Shown here one piece after another: positions 13,005 to 24,400 of a DNA stretch of 64,000 bases. Origin of the DNA: Cavenderia fasciculata. Taxonomy: Eukaryota; Evosea; Eumycetozoa; Acytosteliales; Cavenderiaceae. The notes beneath the pieces were generated by a model. That model had not been told where the DNA came from. It was given only the letters and a program-made list of their open reading frames with translations, and did no database searches. Each line of letters opens with the position of its first letter. Position 1 is the first letter of the stretch. A program made the position numbers and the translations under genes. The stretch is taken from positions 2,356,001 to 2,420,000 of the forward strand of contig NW_004457624.1 of the NCBI RefSeq assembly GCF_000203815.1, in the 5' to 3' direction.

Positions 13005-14471
13005 TTAATTTTCGGTATTGTGTGATCGTCCAGCTTCATCTGCTCCATCTCCAGCTCCAGCTGCAATACTAGAGAAGAAAATGATGCTTGATGATTTTGG
13101 ACAGAGCCTGATTGAAACTTGACCATCTCCACCAGGTATCTCTGTTGTTGCAATTTGCGTCAAATTTCTTAGGGGTTTTGGTGATTGTTGGTCAACTACA
13201 ATGACACTGCAATTCTGTTGTTCTTTATTCAGAGCACCCAGCAATCTATTAATACCCATATTGGCGACACACAAATGAACCTTGTTGTTAATATGTTGCG
13301 GACAATGGAGGAGTGAACAATCAATACATCTTTGCAAATGATTTTTACATGATTCGCAAATGATTTCACTATCTTTTGGGTGATTGTATGAAAAAAAGTC
13401 GACAGCCTCTGCTTCTTTGGATTGAGTCGTTTTGTATACATTGTAAAGCCCAACACCAAATGGTAAAACTTTGAGATGGTAGTTGAGAGGTTGGAGAGTT
13501 GATTCGGTTGGAGGTGGACCAAGCAAGTTGTTAATTTTTGTTTGGAGACTCTTCAGGTCTTCATCATATTTTTTCGTGTGTAGGACGATTGCTATTTTTG
13601 TGGATTCTACTGTTTGGAAGATATTATCTAATTCTTTGCGTCGGCTTTCCGATAGTTTCGGTTGTGGAGTGATGGATTTGTTTTGAACAAAGATGATATG
13701 AGGCTTGTTGACGTGTTGATTGGTGCATCTGTTTTGTGTGATTTTGATATGTGTTAAAAGTTTTATGGCTGATTTATCTAGATTGTTTCCAGTGTACATG
13801 TAAACTATCACATGGCTATATGTATAAACAAATTGGGAATAGAGACATAGATAGTTTTTAGTACTTTGTGACTTGTTGTTATTGTTGTCTGTTTGTAAAC
13901 TCCTTTGATATTGTTGAGCGTTTGTTTCAGTACTTCCTCCATATCCTTCACAGTCGATGACTAGTACTGGCCGTTCCATTTGTTGATTGACATCATCCAA
14001 GGTGCCATGGTGGACTACAACGCCACACGATGTGGATAGACAACTTCCTTGCTCACCTTCGTTTGCCGTGACAGGCCACAAACTTATGTCTTTAATAAAT
14101 GCTTTGATTATGGTTGACTTGCCGACGCCCGTATCCCCAATAAAACTAATGACCGATTTGGTGGATTCTTGAAAATGATGATAATGGTCACTGAGCATGA
14201 CATATTCATCGTTTGGGTCTTTGCACAACAGTCTTTTAGTATGCTCCTCGTTAAGGTCAATCTTATTTTTGAGGTAGATCATCGACAGCCTGTGTTTTAG
14301 TGATTGTGGAAGCTTTCCATACTCGGTATGTTTTGAAGGCCCCAATGGTGGCTGATGGTGTTTAGTCATTGCATCAAGATTGACAAAAACCATCTGGCAC
14401 TCATGACAGATATGTGCATCAGGTGGAAGAGAATTAAAGTCTACGTCTTTAATAGGTTGTTTACTAGTCAT
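13005..14471 (-). CDS. Zinc-finger / P-loop GTPase-like protein (cluster member A)
   Basis: This single-exon gene encodes about 488 residues. The N-terminus has a C2H2-like zinc site (CHECQMVF then HH). A nucleotide-binding domain follows: Walker A GDTGVGKST, a switch/Walker B element VLVIDCEGYGG, and FVQNKS in the position of the NKxD base-recognition motif. The last third has a B-box-like Cys/His cluster (CESCKNHLQRC, CSLLHCPQH). The DCEG motif resembles GBP/VLIG/dynamin-related G domains (inference). The start at 14471 is preferred. An upstream in-frame ATG at 14621 would add only Phe/Lys/Asn-rich sequence typical of a dictyostelid leader. There is no RING or patatin here, so this looks like the minimal form of the family. 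It is divergent from member B. Confidence 0.8.
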   Translation of the reverse strand: MTSKQPIKDVDFNSLPPDAHICHECQMVFVNLDAMTKHHQPPLGPSKHTEYGKLPQSLKHRLSMIYLKNKIDLNEEHTKRLLCKDPNDEYVMLSDHYHHFQESTKSVISFIGDTGVGKSTIIKAFIKDISLWPVTANEGEQGSCLSTSCGVVVHHGTLDDVNQQMERPVLVIDCEGYGGSTETNAQQYQRSLQTDNNNNKSQSTKNYLCLYSQFVYTYSHVIVYMYTGNNLDKSAIKLLTHIKITQNRCTNQHVNKPHIIFVQNKSITPQPKLSESRRKELDNIFQTVESTKIAIVLHTKKYDEDLKSLQTKINNLLGPPPTESTLQPLNYHLKVLPFGVGLYNVYKTTQSKEAEAVDFFSYNHPKDSEIICESCKNHLQRCIDCSLLHCPQHINNKVHLCVANMGINRLLGALNKEQQNCSVIVVDQQSPKPLRNLTQIATTEIPGGDGQVSIRLCPKSSSIIFFSSIAAGAGDGADEAGRSHNTEN

Positions 14472-14669
14472 AAAAGTTTTGTTGATATGATAGATAAAGA
14501 TGGTTAATATATGTGTGTATCTTTTGCAACAATAGTTGAGGCATTTTTTTAATACACAGAATTTTTTTTTTGTTTTTTTACAAAAAAAGATGAAGTTCAA
14601 GGCTTGGTAATTTGTCTTCAACCTTTATTTTATTACACTTAATACATATTGTATCACAAAAGAAGTAAA
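14472..14669. promoter_or_regulatory. Shared divergent promoter of cluster members A and B
   Basis: Only 198 bp separate the two start codons, so the paired NTPase genes probably share regulatory DNA. T and A runs near 14546-14590 are typical dictyostelid promoter sequence. No factor site is recognised. Confidence 0.5.
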
Positions 14670-17600
14670 ATGAAATGTTCGATAGAGGGTTGTAAAATAC
14701 CTAAAGAAGAGGGAGGGGAAGAGAGAAGGGAGGCCACACATGTTCAAATAGAGCCTGAAAACCACAATTCCTTTTGCAAAGAACACTACACACTCAAGCT
14801 TAAAGAGAATAGCGATCAAGAAAACTACATATCAATATCAGATTATACACAATTAGAGTCTTCTGGTTTTCATTTTAGTGGTCAAGATTCTTCTTCGATA
14901 AGTGAAGAGCAAGCAAAAGAAACAGACTTAAAATCAAAGCTGGTTCGCTTGGATGCAAACAACAAATTAGAATATGGTCCTGCCCTTCAAAAGTTGGAGA
15001 GTCTAGACCATTTTCTATTTGTCCCTATTGTTGGAGCTGCTGAAACTGGTAAATCGACACTTGCTAACTTCTTGTTGGCCGAAAGAGATGACCTCAAGGC
15101 CATTGTCAGACCAAGTACCCGTGACGACTATGACGTTCCAACATCATCTGACTACAACGCATTCGTAGCTGGTAGTCTTGGAGTCAATGGAACTGTCAAC
15201 CCCAGTATCGTTGTTGTTGATAGCGAGCCCTATGAATGCCAAGAAGTACCTTTTCTCTCGCAGCAGAAAAAGGGGTCAGACAGATCAAATTACACAAAGC
15301 TTATGTCTCGTCTCTCGTATATCTTTGGTGATGTAATGGTCTATGTAACAGACGATGCCAAAACAGCAACAGGAAATACCTGGGAGGCTCTCAAAGAGTT
15401 TACAAAGTTTAGCGACAACAAGGTTGTCAATCTTTCGAGAAAGCCTCATCTTATTGTTGTTCACAACAAACAAACAACGGCCGACAAGATTGACAATGAT
15501 CAATACGTCAATCTGTTGGACAATGCATCCCTTTACAGTTCAATTCAAGTGGTTTCTATCCCAGAGTTTAGGTCGTTCCCAAAGACTTGCGTAGAGAGGC
15601 TAAATGATTTCAGGGATATGGTGCACACCACTCTTAAACAATCCTTTAATCAAAACAAGGTCGAAGAGTTCCAGTCCAAAACCAAAATAACAAACTTGTC
15701 CCAAGTAATTCCACTTCTCACTCGTGATGCAATCATCGATATGTCCAAGTTCAAAACTTTCAGAGACAACAGAATATGCAATGGTCTTGCTCAAACTTTA
15801 CGTCTCTTTATTAAAACCGATAAAAAAGTTGTCGAAGCAAAACAGTTTACCGAGGCTATCAAGAAAATCAACAACATTGTCCATCTGGCAATCCACCAAA
15901 ACAAAACAAAAGATTTTGGAGAAATCGTTGAACAGTTGAAAGAATTTATCGGAACCAATTATGCGCCATGTACCACCGACGTTGGAGGTGGTACCAGAAA
16001 ATGTATTTTAAACAAACGATCCCACAACTCAACAGGAACCTCCCAACACAAGTTTAACGATGACAATTATGAAGATGGTCAATATGAAAACAATTTAAAT
16101 TGGCAGACTTTGTTAACTACCCAACCGACCCAAACAAAAGTGGAACTCCAACAAATTATAAAAAAATCAATATTGCTTTACAAAGACAAAGTTCCATCAC
16201 ACGACATATGCTTTGGATGCCTGATAAACTTCCCATCCAAGCTATTGACATGTGGACATTTCTGCTGCCTTTTTTGCCAAAAGGAGTGTTGTGACGATCC
16301 TCAGCCCAAGTCTGTTTCAGAAGAGATGTCTAATGGATCAGGATACCGAGTCCTCAGTTTGGATGGTGGAGGTGTCAGAGGAGTCATGCCATGCATCATT
16401 CTTGATCGCATTCAAACACAACTCTATACTATTCCAATACCCAAGTTATTCGACCTCATTGTTGGAACAAGTACTGGTGGATTACTTGCTCTTGGTTTGT
16501 CTCTTCCTCAAGACTCTGCTGACTCTCTACTGACTCCCAAGGAAATGAAAGAGAAATTCGTACTTTTGAGCAAAGATGTGTTTGGGATAGGGTACTTGAC
16601 CATGGGTGCAAACATGTACAAATACAAAGCTAGGTACGATGCAGGCGAATTAAAAAAAATTCTTTTGCCATTCATCTCTGACAGCCAATATCTCCTCAAG
16701 TCCAAGTCGCAAACAAGAATTGCAACGGTCACCGCTCCAACCGAACCAGGCAAGGTGTGTCTATTGCCATCCTACAACATTGAAGATATACCAAGAAATG
16801 AAAACCTCTTACAGGATGAATGGAGAAGAGAATATATCAAGTCAGGCACCCCAATGGATGCAGCATTGGCCACCTCTGCAGCCCCATCATACTTTAGAGC
16901 ACACACCATTGGAGATAACCCCGCTCAATACATGGATGGAGGATTGCATTCCAACAACCCATGTGAAATCGCTCTATCCGAGGGAAAGAGAATATGGGGA
17001 AAGGAAAAGAAATGTGACTTTTTATTGTCTCTTGGTACAGGCTCTGCCGATAGCATAGTTAGCTATTCTACGAGCGGAGTCGTCCAATATTTTATGAATT
17101 CTTGCACAAACAACAGTCGCAGTTGGAGCCAAATGATGGATTACCTGTCGGATGATCATTACACAACATCAATCAGAATTAATCCAAAGCTCGCCAGCCC
17201 AATTGGTCTTGAAGAGCATGATAAAATCGAACAAGTTATAAAAGAAACGAATGAAGCAATAGAGAATAGTTTAACTTCTCGAAAAGACCCTATTCCAAAT
17301 GGAATACAAGATAAAATCGATAAGATCAGCAATCGAATTTTATCTACTCTCTTTTATGCAGAATTTACTCAAGAGGCTGGTGGCATCCTCAAACTTACAA
17401 TCAAATCAAGATTTGCATTGCCCAGCAAACTTGTCGAAAAAATCAACAAAGACAGCTTCAAACTTGAATGCTCATCAAAGAGAAGCAAGAGAAGTACCAT
17501 TGAAGAAATCAATTCAACCAAGGATTTCCCCTTTACAGGAAAAGTAAACAAAAATCCAACCACAGGAGAAAACCAACATGTCGAAATTGTGGGCGGTCTG

Positions 17601-17813
17601 TCCCTCACCTCTCTCCCAAAGAAATTAAATATCACTTGTCATATCGAATGTTATCGTGTTGACAATCGTACCAATGGAGAACTTATATCTGGATGTCCAT
17701 ACAAATTACCAACCAACAACAACCACTCTTATCAAAATAATCATAGCACTATCAATTCTCCACCCTCGTCATCATCGGTGGTCTCTACGCCCCCGCTATC
17801 AGCTATGATATAA
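14670..17813 (+). CDS. P-loop GTPase-like / RING / patatin-phospholipase fusion (cluster member B)
   Basis: This single-exon gene encodes about 1,047 residues. A Cys/His-rich N-terminus (CSIEGC then CKEH) is a probable B-box remnant. The P-loop domain has Walker A GAAETGKST (about 122), Walker B-like VVVDSEPYE and VVHNKQ. A RING-type finger lies at about 513-545 (CFGCLINFPSKLLTCGHFCC then CQKECC). The patatin domain then has the oxyanion loop DGGGVRG (about 565), nucleophile elbow GTSTGG (about 599) and catalytic DGG (about 756). The Ser-Asp dyad is complete, so lipid acyl-hydrolase activity is expected. The RING suggests ubiquitin ligation, and the NTPase may act as switch or oligomerisation module (inference). 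The Ser-rich C-terminus is low complexity. The start at 14670 is the first ATG in frame. Confidence 0.85.
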   Translation: MKCSIEGCKIPKEEGGEERREATHVQIEPENHNSFCKEHYTLKLKENSDQENYISISDYTQLESSGFHFSGQDSSSISEEQAKETDLKSKLVRLDANNKLEYGPALQKLESLDHFLFVPIVGAAETGKSTLANFLLAERDDLKAIVRPSTRDDYDVPTSSDYNAFVAGSLGVNGTVNPSIVVVDSEPYECQEVPFLSQQKKGSDRSNYTKLMSRLSYIFGDVMVYVTDDAKTATGNTWEALKEFTKFSDNKVVNLSRKPHLIVVHNKQTTADKIDNDQYVNLLDNASLYSSIQVVSIPEFRSFPKTCVERLNDFRDMVHTTLKQSFNQNKVEEFQSKTKITNLSQVIPLLTRDAIIDMSKFKTFRDNRICNGLAQTLRLFIKTDKKVVEAKQFTEAIKKINNIVHLAIHQNKTKDFGEIVEQLKEFIGTNYAPCTTDVGGGTRKCILNKRSHNSTGTSQHKFNDDNYEDGQYENNLNWQTLLTTQPTQTKVELQQIIKKSILLYKDKVPSHDICFGCLINFPSKLLTCGHFCCLFCQKECCDDPQPKSVSEEMSNGSGYRVLSLDGGGVRGVMPCIILDRIQTQLYTIPIPKLFDLIVGTSTGGLLALGLSLPQDSADSLLTPKEMKEKFVLLSKDVFGIGYLTMGANMYKYKARYDAGELKKILLPFISDSQYLLKSKSQTRIATVTAPTEPGKVCLLPSYNIEDIPRNENLLQDEWRREYIKSGTPMDAALATSAAPSYFRAHTIGDNPAQYMDGGLHSNNPCEIALSEGKRIWGKEKKCDFLLSLGTGSADSIVSYSTSGVVQYFMNSCTNNSRSWSQMMDYLSDDHYTTSIRINPKLASPIGLEEHDKIEQVIKETNEAIENSLTSRKDPIPNGIQDKIDKISNRILSTLFYAEFTQEAGGILKLTIKSRFALPSKLVEKINKDSFKLECSSKRSKRSTIEEINSTKDFPFTGKVNKNPTTGENQHVEIVGGLSLTSLPKKLNITCHIECYRVDNRTNGELISGCPYKLPTNNNHSYQNNHSTINSPPSSSSVVSTPPLSAMI

Positions 17814-18395
17814 AGGGCACCAGCACAAGCTTGTCACAAATGTAACCATTAAATGTTGTAATATTACACAAATAACTAAATAAATATACTACTAATTAAA
17901 TCACTATTTGGATCTCTTGCATTTATCGATTATTTTTTTGTGATTTTAAAAAAAAAAAAAGCTCAAACGGCTAAAAATTACGTAGATTTTGAGAGTTAGC
18001 GAATTACTTTATCAAATCAAAACAAGTACAGTCAAACGGTGAATAAATACTAGTTATAAGGTTTACCACAATCAGTAGTAGGTATCCAAAGCTACGTTTA
18101 TAAAAGAAAAAGTGGACCATAAATATGATGATTAAAAACCCCAAAGGGTTGACCATCGCGATCGTTATTTGTTTGATGTTGAATGCTCTATATAAAATAA
18201 TTAATAATTATTAATCAATTATAAAAGTATTTCTATCTATAGGGAAGAAGAAGAACTGATACATTTTAGATAACAATTATAATTATCGATTGATTGATTG
18301 GTCAAGTGTTTTTTTTTAAAACAAACAACTGTTATAATAACAACATAGTAGTATTATATCAATACAGAATATATAAATACGATACGTATATAACT
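17814..18395. other. Spacer between member B and the KDM5-like gene
   Basis: This 582 bp stretch holds the 3' flank of the patatin gene and the promoter of the demethylase. I see AT-rich sequence and an A12 run near 17949, but no gene, hairpin or repeat of note. Confidence 0.5.
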
Positions 18396-21332
18396 ATGGA
18401 GACATCAACAACTCCACCAAGAGGCAAGAGAGAGTTGTCACAATGCGTAAAGTGTAGTAAGAGATTCCCAACATCGAGTATCAAGAGTCATGTCGATCAT
18501 TGTAATGTTCAAGCTCTCGACGTAAACATTCGAGCAAAGAGGGTATCTACAACACCTACCAAATCACCTTCAAAATCACCTTCAAAGTCACCTTCAAAGA
18601 CACCCATCAAAGAAACAAAGGAGGAAAAGAAGAAGCAATCTACTACACCAACTAAATCACCTGCAAAATCGACTACACCAACTAAATCACCTTCAAAATC
18701 ACCAACAAAGAAACAAAAGACTGGTGATCATATGGATGAAAGTGCTGACACTCCTACTACTATTGCTCTTCCCACCATCATATCTACTGCTACTACATCT
18801 GTTACGAGTACAACTACACCCGTTACTACAACTACTAGTACTCCAACATCGACAACCAACAATATTGTTAAAAAGAAAAAAGAAAGATCTGGAAGAATGA
18901 TGACTAGTACTGTACCAATGAACAAACCAGGTGGAGGAGGTGTAACAAGATCATCAACTAAAAATAATAATAATAATGATAATAGTTTAAAGAATAATAC
19001 TAGTATTATTGATGACGATGATGAAGATGATGAAGATGAAGAAGATTCTTCAACTGATCAAAAAATGAATATAACAGTACCTACTACAACTACTTCTACA
19101 ACTACTACAACTAATGGTGGTAATATTGAATCAATTACATCATCACCATCATCATCATGTACAAGTAGTACATCATCAACACCAAGAAAGAAACAATTTA
19201 AAAAGACTAGAAAGGCAGTAGTAGAGGATATCAAACAAAAAGAATGGCCAGAGGATACAGTACGAAACTGGAAGATTAGAGAGGCACCTGTCTTTTACCC
19301 AACCGTCGAAGAGTTTAAACACCCACTCAAATACATTGAAAAGATTCGTATGATTGGTGAGCAGTATGGTATCTGCAAGATTGTACCTCCACAACCACGT
19401 CTCGACGACTTTGTTGCCAACATGGATCCCAAGACCTTCAAGTTCAAAACCAAGATCCAAAATATCCATCAACTCAAGCGTCGTTGGTCTGGTCCCTCTG
19501 AAGTGTTTGCATCGCAACTATGCCAATTTCTCGAGGAAAAGGGTACGCCATTAGAGCATTTCCCCAAATACGATGGTCGTGACTTAGATCTGTACAAGTT
19601 GTTTGTCGAGGTGAATCGTCGTGGTGGATTGCATGAAGTGACCAAAACCAACTCGTGGCATGATATCCTCACGGCACTAAAGACAACTGATATCTGTCAA
19701 AGACCAATCAACACGCTCAAGCATCACTACAATGACTATCTGCTTGCCTACGAAGAGGAACGTCGTCGTCTCTACACCAACCTTTTAAAAAAGGGTTCCA
19801 ATGGAAAGAAAATCAAATCATTTATCGATACCATTATTGATGAATGTTCATCACAAGAAGATTATCATGATACCGAAAATGATGATGAAGATGATGACGA
19901 TGACCGTGAAGATGAAGAGGATAGTGATGACAATGAAATAGAAAAGAAACAATCAAAAGGAACGGCAGAGGATTTTGGATTCTATGAAGGCAATATATAC
20001 ACTTTGGAAGAGTTTGAAAACTTGTCTATCAACTTTTCAAAGAAATGGTTTGCCGAAGGAGACAATACACCAGAGGCAGTAGAGAATGCATTCTGGCGTG
20101 TCGTAGAGTATGGTGATGAAAATGTTCAAGTACATTATGGCAGCGATCTCGACGTTCGATCACACAAGAGTGGGTTTGAACGTGTCGTTGAATCGGAGCG
20201 TGGCGGTCAGTGTAGTGACGGACGTCACTGGAATCTCAACTCTTTGCCCAAAATGGAAGGATCAATCTTTTCTCACTTGGAAGAGGAGATTGCCGGTGTA
20301 ACCGATCCAATGATGTATATTGGTATGTTATTCTCTTCGTTTTGCTGGCACAATGAAGACAACTATCTCTACAGCATCAACTATATGCACAAGGGTACAT
20401 TCAAGACTTGGTACGGTGTACCTAGTGATGCTAGCGAACGTTTTGAAAACATTATGCGTCAACTCCTTCCAAAACTCTTTGAAAAGACTCCCAATCTACT
20501 GTACTTGCTCATTACGATGGTGTCACCAGAGGTGCTCAACAAATACGGTCTCCCTGTCTACACCACGTTACAGGGACCGGGCGAGTACGTCATCACCTTT
20601 CCACAGGCCTATCATGCTGGCTTTAGTCATGGATTTACGGTTGCTGAAGCTGTCAACTTTGCACCGGCCGACTGGATCCCATACGGTGGCAAGAGTGTCG
20701 AGCGTTACAAACAGGTCAAGCGTCCATCTGTCTTTTCACTCGAACAGTTCCTTCTCGATATTGCCCGGTCCACGCCCTCGAGAGAACTCATCAACTGGCT
20801 CTTGCCCGAGTTGCGTCGTATCCGAGACTTGGAAGCAACACAAAGAAAACAACTTGAAAACAAGGGTTACCAATCCGAGGAATTGACCACCCAAGAAAAA
20901 GAAAATTTAGAACAAGATATCATTCAATGTAGTATATGTAAATTTGATTGTTATCTTTCATATATTCATTGTCAAAATTGTTGTAATATCAATAATGTAA
21001 ATAAGAAAAAAGATATGGAACAAGATGAAATGATGAATGAACAAGTAGAAGAGGAAGAAGAAAAGAAGGTATTTTGTATGTTGCATGCATGTAAATGTGG
21101 AAATGGTAAATCGAAAATTAGAATCAACAAGACAATTCAAGAAATCGATCAAGTCATTCAATCATTACAAACGTTGAAACAATTCTATCAACAACAAATC
21201 CAAACACCAAACAAAAAGGGTGCAGTCAATCATGACAGTAAACCAATTTACAAAATGCCGTTCCCATCATCTGTTCAATTGGCTCAACCTCCAACTTTAA
21301 ATCCAATCTTTTTTAAAAAAAGAAAGAACTAA
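18396..21332 (+). CDS. KDM5/JARID1-like histone lysine demethylase (JmjN-ARID-JmjC-C5HC2)
   Basis: Predicted nuclear demethylase of methylated histone H3 Lys4, about 978 residues in one exon. An N-terminal C2HC finger (CVKCSKRF then HVDHC) is followed by TPTKSP/SPSKSP repeats, Thr/Asn/Ser tracts and an acidic run. JmjN (APVFYPTVEEFKHPLKYI) lies near residue 305, then an ARID domain (about 385-475), a second acidic segment, and the JmjC core near 610-775. The iron ligands are visible as HNED (about 651) and the His of AGFSHGF, with KTWYG giving the 2-oxoglutarate Lys. A C5HC2-type finger follows (CSICKFDCYLSYIHCQNC then CMLHACKCG). The PHD finger usually found between ARID and JmjC is absent. 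The ATG at 18396 is chosen over an upstream in-frame ATG at 18294, which adds only low-complexity sequence. Confidence 0.92.
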   Translation: METSTTPPRGKRELSQCVKCSKRFPTSSIKSHVDHCNVQALDVNIRAKRVSTTPTKSPSKSPSKSPSKTPIKETKEEKKKQSTTPTKSPAKSTTPTKSPSKSPTKKQKTGDHMDESADTPTTIALPTIISTATTSVTSTTTPVTTTTSTPTSTTNNIVKKKKERSGRMMTSTVPMNKPGGGGVTRSSTKNNNNNDNSLKNNTSIIDDDDEDDEDEEDSSTDQKMNITVPTTTTSTTTTTNGGNIESITSSPSSSCTSSTSSTPRKKQFKKTRKAVVEDIKQKEWPEDTVRNWKIREAPVFYPTVEEFKHPLKYIEKIRMIGEQYGICKIVPPQPRLDDFVANMDPKTFKFKTKIQNIHQLKRRWSGPSEVFASQLCQFLEEKGTPLEHFPKYDGRDLDLYKLFVEVNRRGGLHEVTKTNSWHDILTALKTTDICQRPINTLKHHYNDYLLAYEEERRRLYTNLLKKGSNGKKIKSFIDTIIDECSSQEDYHDTENDDEDDDDDREDEEDSDDNEIEKKQSKGTAEDFGFYEGNIYTLEEFENLSINFSKKWFAEGDNTPEAVENAFWRVVEYGDENVQVHYGSDLDVRSHKSGFERVVESERGGQCSDGRHWNLNSLPKMEGSIFSHLEEEIAGVTDPMMYIGMLFSSFCWHNEDNYLYSINYMHKGTFKTWYGVPSDASERFENIMRQLLPKLFEKTPNLLYLLITMVSPEVLNKYGLPVYTTLQGPGEYVITFPQAYHAGFSHGFTVAEAVNFAPADWIPYGGKSVERYKQVKRPSVFSLEQFLLDIARSTPSRELINWLLPELRRIRDLEATQRKQLENKGYQSEELTTQEKENLEQDIIQCSICKFDCYLSYIHCQNCCNINNVNKKKDMEQDEMMNEQVEEEEEKKVFCMLHACKCGNGKSKIRINKTIQEIDQVIQSLQTLKQFYQQQIQTPNKKGAVNHDSKPIYKMPFPSSVQLAQPPTLNPIFFKKRKN

Positions 21333-21496
21333 TTAAATAAATAAATAATGATTATTTTTTGAATATAACCAGAAAATGAAGTTCATGTGCAAGTATCTTT
21401 TGAATGTTTACTTTTTTCTATTTCAAATTTTTTTGTGTACATTCATGAAGTTCTTGATTTGAAGAATTATTAGTGTTAACTTGTACACATGTCGTA

Positions 21497-24400
21497 ATGA
21501 TAACAGATACAGATACAGATACAGATACAGAGAAGTGTGATTGTAAAGCAGAAGCAAAGTTTTATTGTGAAGAATGTATTAGGTTTTTGTGTAAAGAACA
21601 TTTAGATCAAATACACGAATTAGAATCACATGATCCAACAATCTGTATTAAAGAGTATTACTCAGCTAAAGCATCTCTCTCATCTCCACCCGGAGAAAAC
21701 GAAAATGACAACAAATTGATTAATATCTTTGGCAAAGATAATGACAGTAGCATAGGACTTGAAATGGGAAAGAAGTTGGCAAAAGACGACGAGGCACCTC
21801 TCAATGTGATCAGCTTTGTCGGAGCACCTGACACTGGAAAGAGTACCCTCATTAAAAGATTACTCCTTCTCAATAACCAACCCATTGCCATGACCCCTCT
21901 AATCAACGATCCAAATGCCGAAGATGCCACAACCCAAACGTCTGACATCACTGGGTACAAATCAACCATTGGAGGATTCGATACCCTCCTTGTCGATACC
22001 GAGAGTGGCGGTTACGATATTCCGAGAACAGCACAGAGCGTCAAAAGCGAGGAAAGAAAGACACTCGTTCATGGAAAGCACCCTCAATTCGTATACAATG
22101 CCAGCGACATTGTGGTGTTTGTTGTCAATCATCACAGGTCCAACCTGATCGCAGTCATCGAGCTCGTTCTGGCCTATACACAAGTGGCCACCAGTGAAAA
22201 CCTACCCAAATCGACCAAGCCACATCTCATTGTGGTCTTTAACAAAATGGAACCATATTTAGGTGGTAGCAACAAGTGGTACCGAACTGAAAATGGTATT
22301 AAAACTCTTTTCGATAAGAATGCCTACAATGACTATCCTCTGGGAGGAGAAATCCTTAAAGAGATTGAAAAGTATTACAAGTCTCAACAGGCAATAGTAA
22401 TACCTGATTTCTTGTACTCTTCTCTTGGATATATCGAACAAACAAAAGCACTGTTCCACTCCATCTCATCAATAACATCTAAATATGATATACCCGACTT
22501 TGAATCAACATTTCAACCATTAATCGACTATTTAAATATTAAAAAGTATGTAACTATTAGTTATCTTGTTGTTATATTTTATTAATTTATTTCAATAATA
22601 ATAATAGAATTTTTTATTGTGACAAGGATGGATGTTCTAAACCTCTAACCAATTATTGCAAGACCTGTGCCCAATTTTTATGTGATGATACAAAAGGTGA
22701 ACATACAAAAGTAAACCATCAAGTAGTCAGCATTACGGATTATAAACAAGAGGTCTATAAAGGCAGGCATTTACTACAATCCATCGATGGAAAATTGGTA
22801 CTTGGACCAATGTGGTCAACTCTATCTCTGATGAGTAGTAAAAATCAGGGTTACTATCTTGTTAGTTTTCTTGGACAAAATGTTGGTGCCTATGCTGATG
22901 AAACAATGTTTCCTCCACCCGTATCATCAGATAACAGCTTTGATATGAGATGCTACGTAGAGTATCCAAACACTGTCAACCAAAAGCGAATTATGATGAT
23001 CGACACTGATAATAGTAGCAATCAAATATATCGTCAAACCATTTCATTGATAAGTGACATAATCGTGGTTGTCGAGCATGGCAGCAAAGAAGAAATAACA
23101 TCTACCATCAAATCTCTCACAGAGAAACATACTGTAAGTAGTAATAAGTAATATTCGAAATTTTTAAATTAATAAGAGAACCCATCTCATTGTAATTTTT
23201 TATTTAAAGTCGAAACCACACATCATATTAATTCATAATCAAAGAAATGATCTTGAAAAACTAAAGGAAGATCTGACCAATATATCTTTTATTGATCAAA
23301 GTTTGCAAAAGTCGATTGAAGATGTACTAAAGAAAAGAGAAAGCAGCAATTTCGTGGCACTACGAGAGCTTGAATTGTTTGTCGACAAATACAACTATTA
23401 TAAATGCAAACAGTGTTCCAACCAAGCAACTTGCATTTTTACTGGAACACCGAAATGTGAAGACCATTTCAATGCTCTAGTTCAAAGATTCAAGGATATG
23501 TGTATTCCAATTGATAAAGACTTGGAAAGCCGATCAATTCTAAAACATGGAGACTATGAACAATCATTCAAAAAAGAATACGATGCGAGAAACAAATTAT
23601 TTAAAGAAAGAGATGGGACAATTGAATTTGGACCAAAATGGTATCAATGTGGATTAGACAATGATCAAGAGTTCAAAATGGTCACATTCATTGGACCCAG
23701 CGGAAGTGGAAAGAGTACACTTATAAGAGGGTTATGCCATGGTGACCGCCCATTATTACCAGAAGAGAACAACCAATTTTCATCAACTTCATCAGATATC
23801 AATGTGTATCTTGGTAAAACCCCGAGCAGTGGCGATTTCTTAATTGCTGACTGCGAAGGGTTTGGTGGGACCCTAAATACTGCAACTAGCACTGGAGGAG
23901 CCAGCAAATCACATCGAACGTTGGTTGAAACTGAATACCCAAGGATTATGCATTCATTCAGTGATGTTGTCGTTTGTGTTTGTTCAAACTCTTGGCAAGA
24001 GCGACAAACGATCGGAAAATATGTTAAATTACATGCACAACACAGTGACGCTGGAATTGTCAATCAAGGAGAATTGCCACATCTCATTTTGGTATTCAAC
24101 AAGAAAGCAAAGAATGAAATGAATGTTGGCAATGAGGAAGCTACAAAAGAATTTTTTGATAATTATAATGGTGAATTTAAAAAGATTGTCCGGCCATACT
24201 ACCGATCATGGAATATTATTCGTATTGCAACTGACGAGGGTGGCAAGGATCCAAAGACATTTCTAGCTTCCTACCAAGCCCTAAAGGATGAAATTTATAA
24301 ACATCTTTTCGAAAAAGATTATAAATTAAGCAAACAAACAATATTCAGAAATGATAGCCTCCAAGGAATCGTGGCGTCACCTCTAACAACCAAAGAAGTC

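Noticed and set aside
14472-14621. N-terminal extension of cluster member A
   Set aside because: The extra 50 residues are Phe/Lys/Asn/Ile-rich, as expected of translated AT-rich leader, and the conserved zinc site begins after the ATG at 14471.
18294-18395. N-terminal extension of the KDM5-like gene
   Set aside because: The added residues are Asn/Tyr/Ile-rich leader sequence. The ATG at 18396 has better context and leads into the conserved finger.
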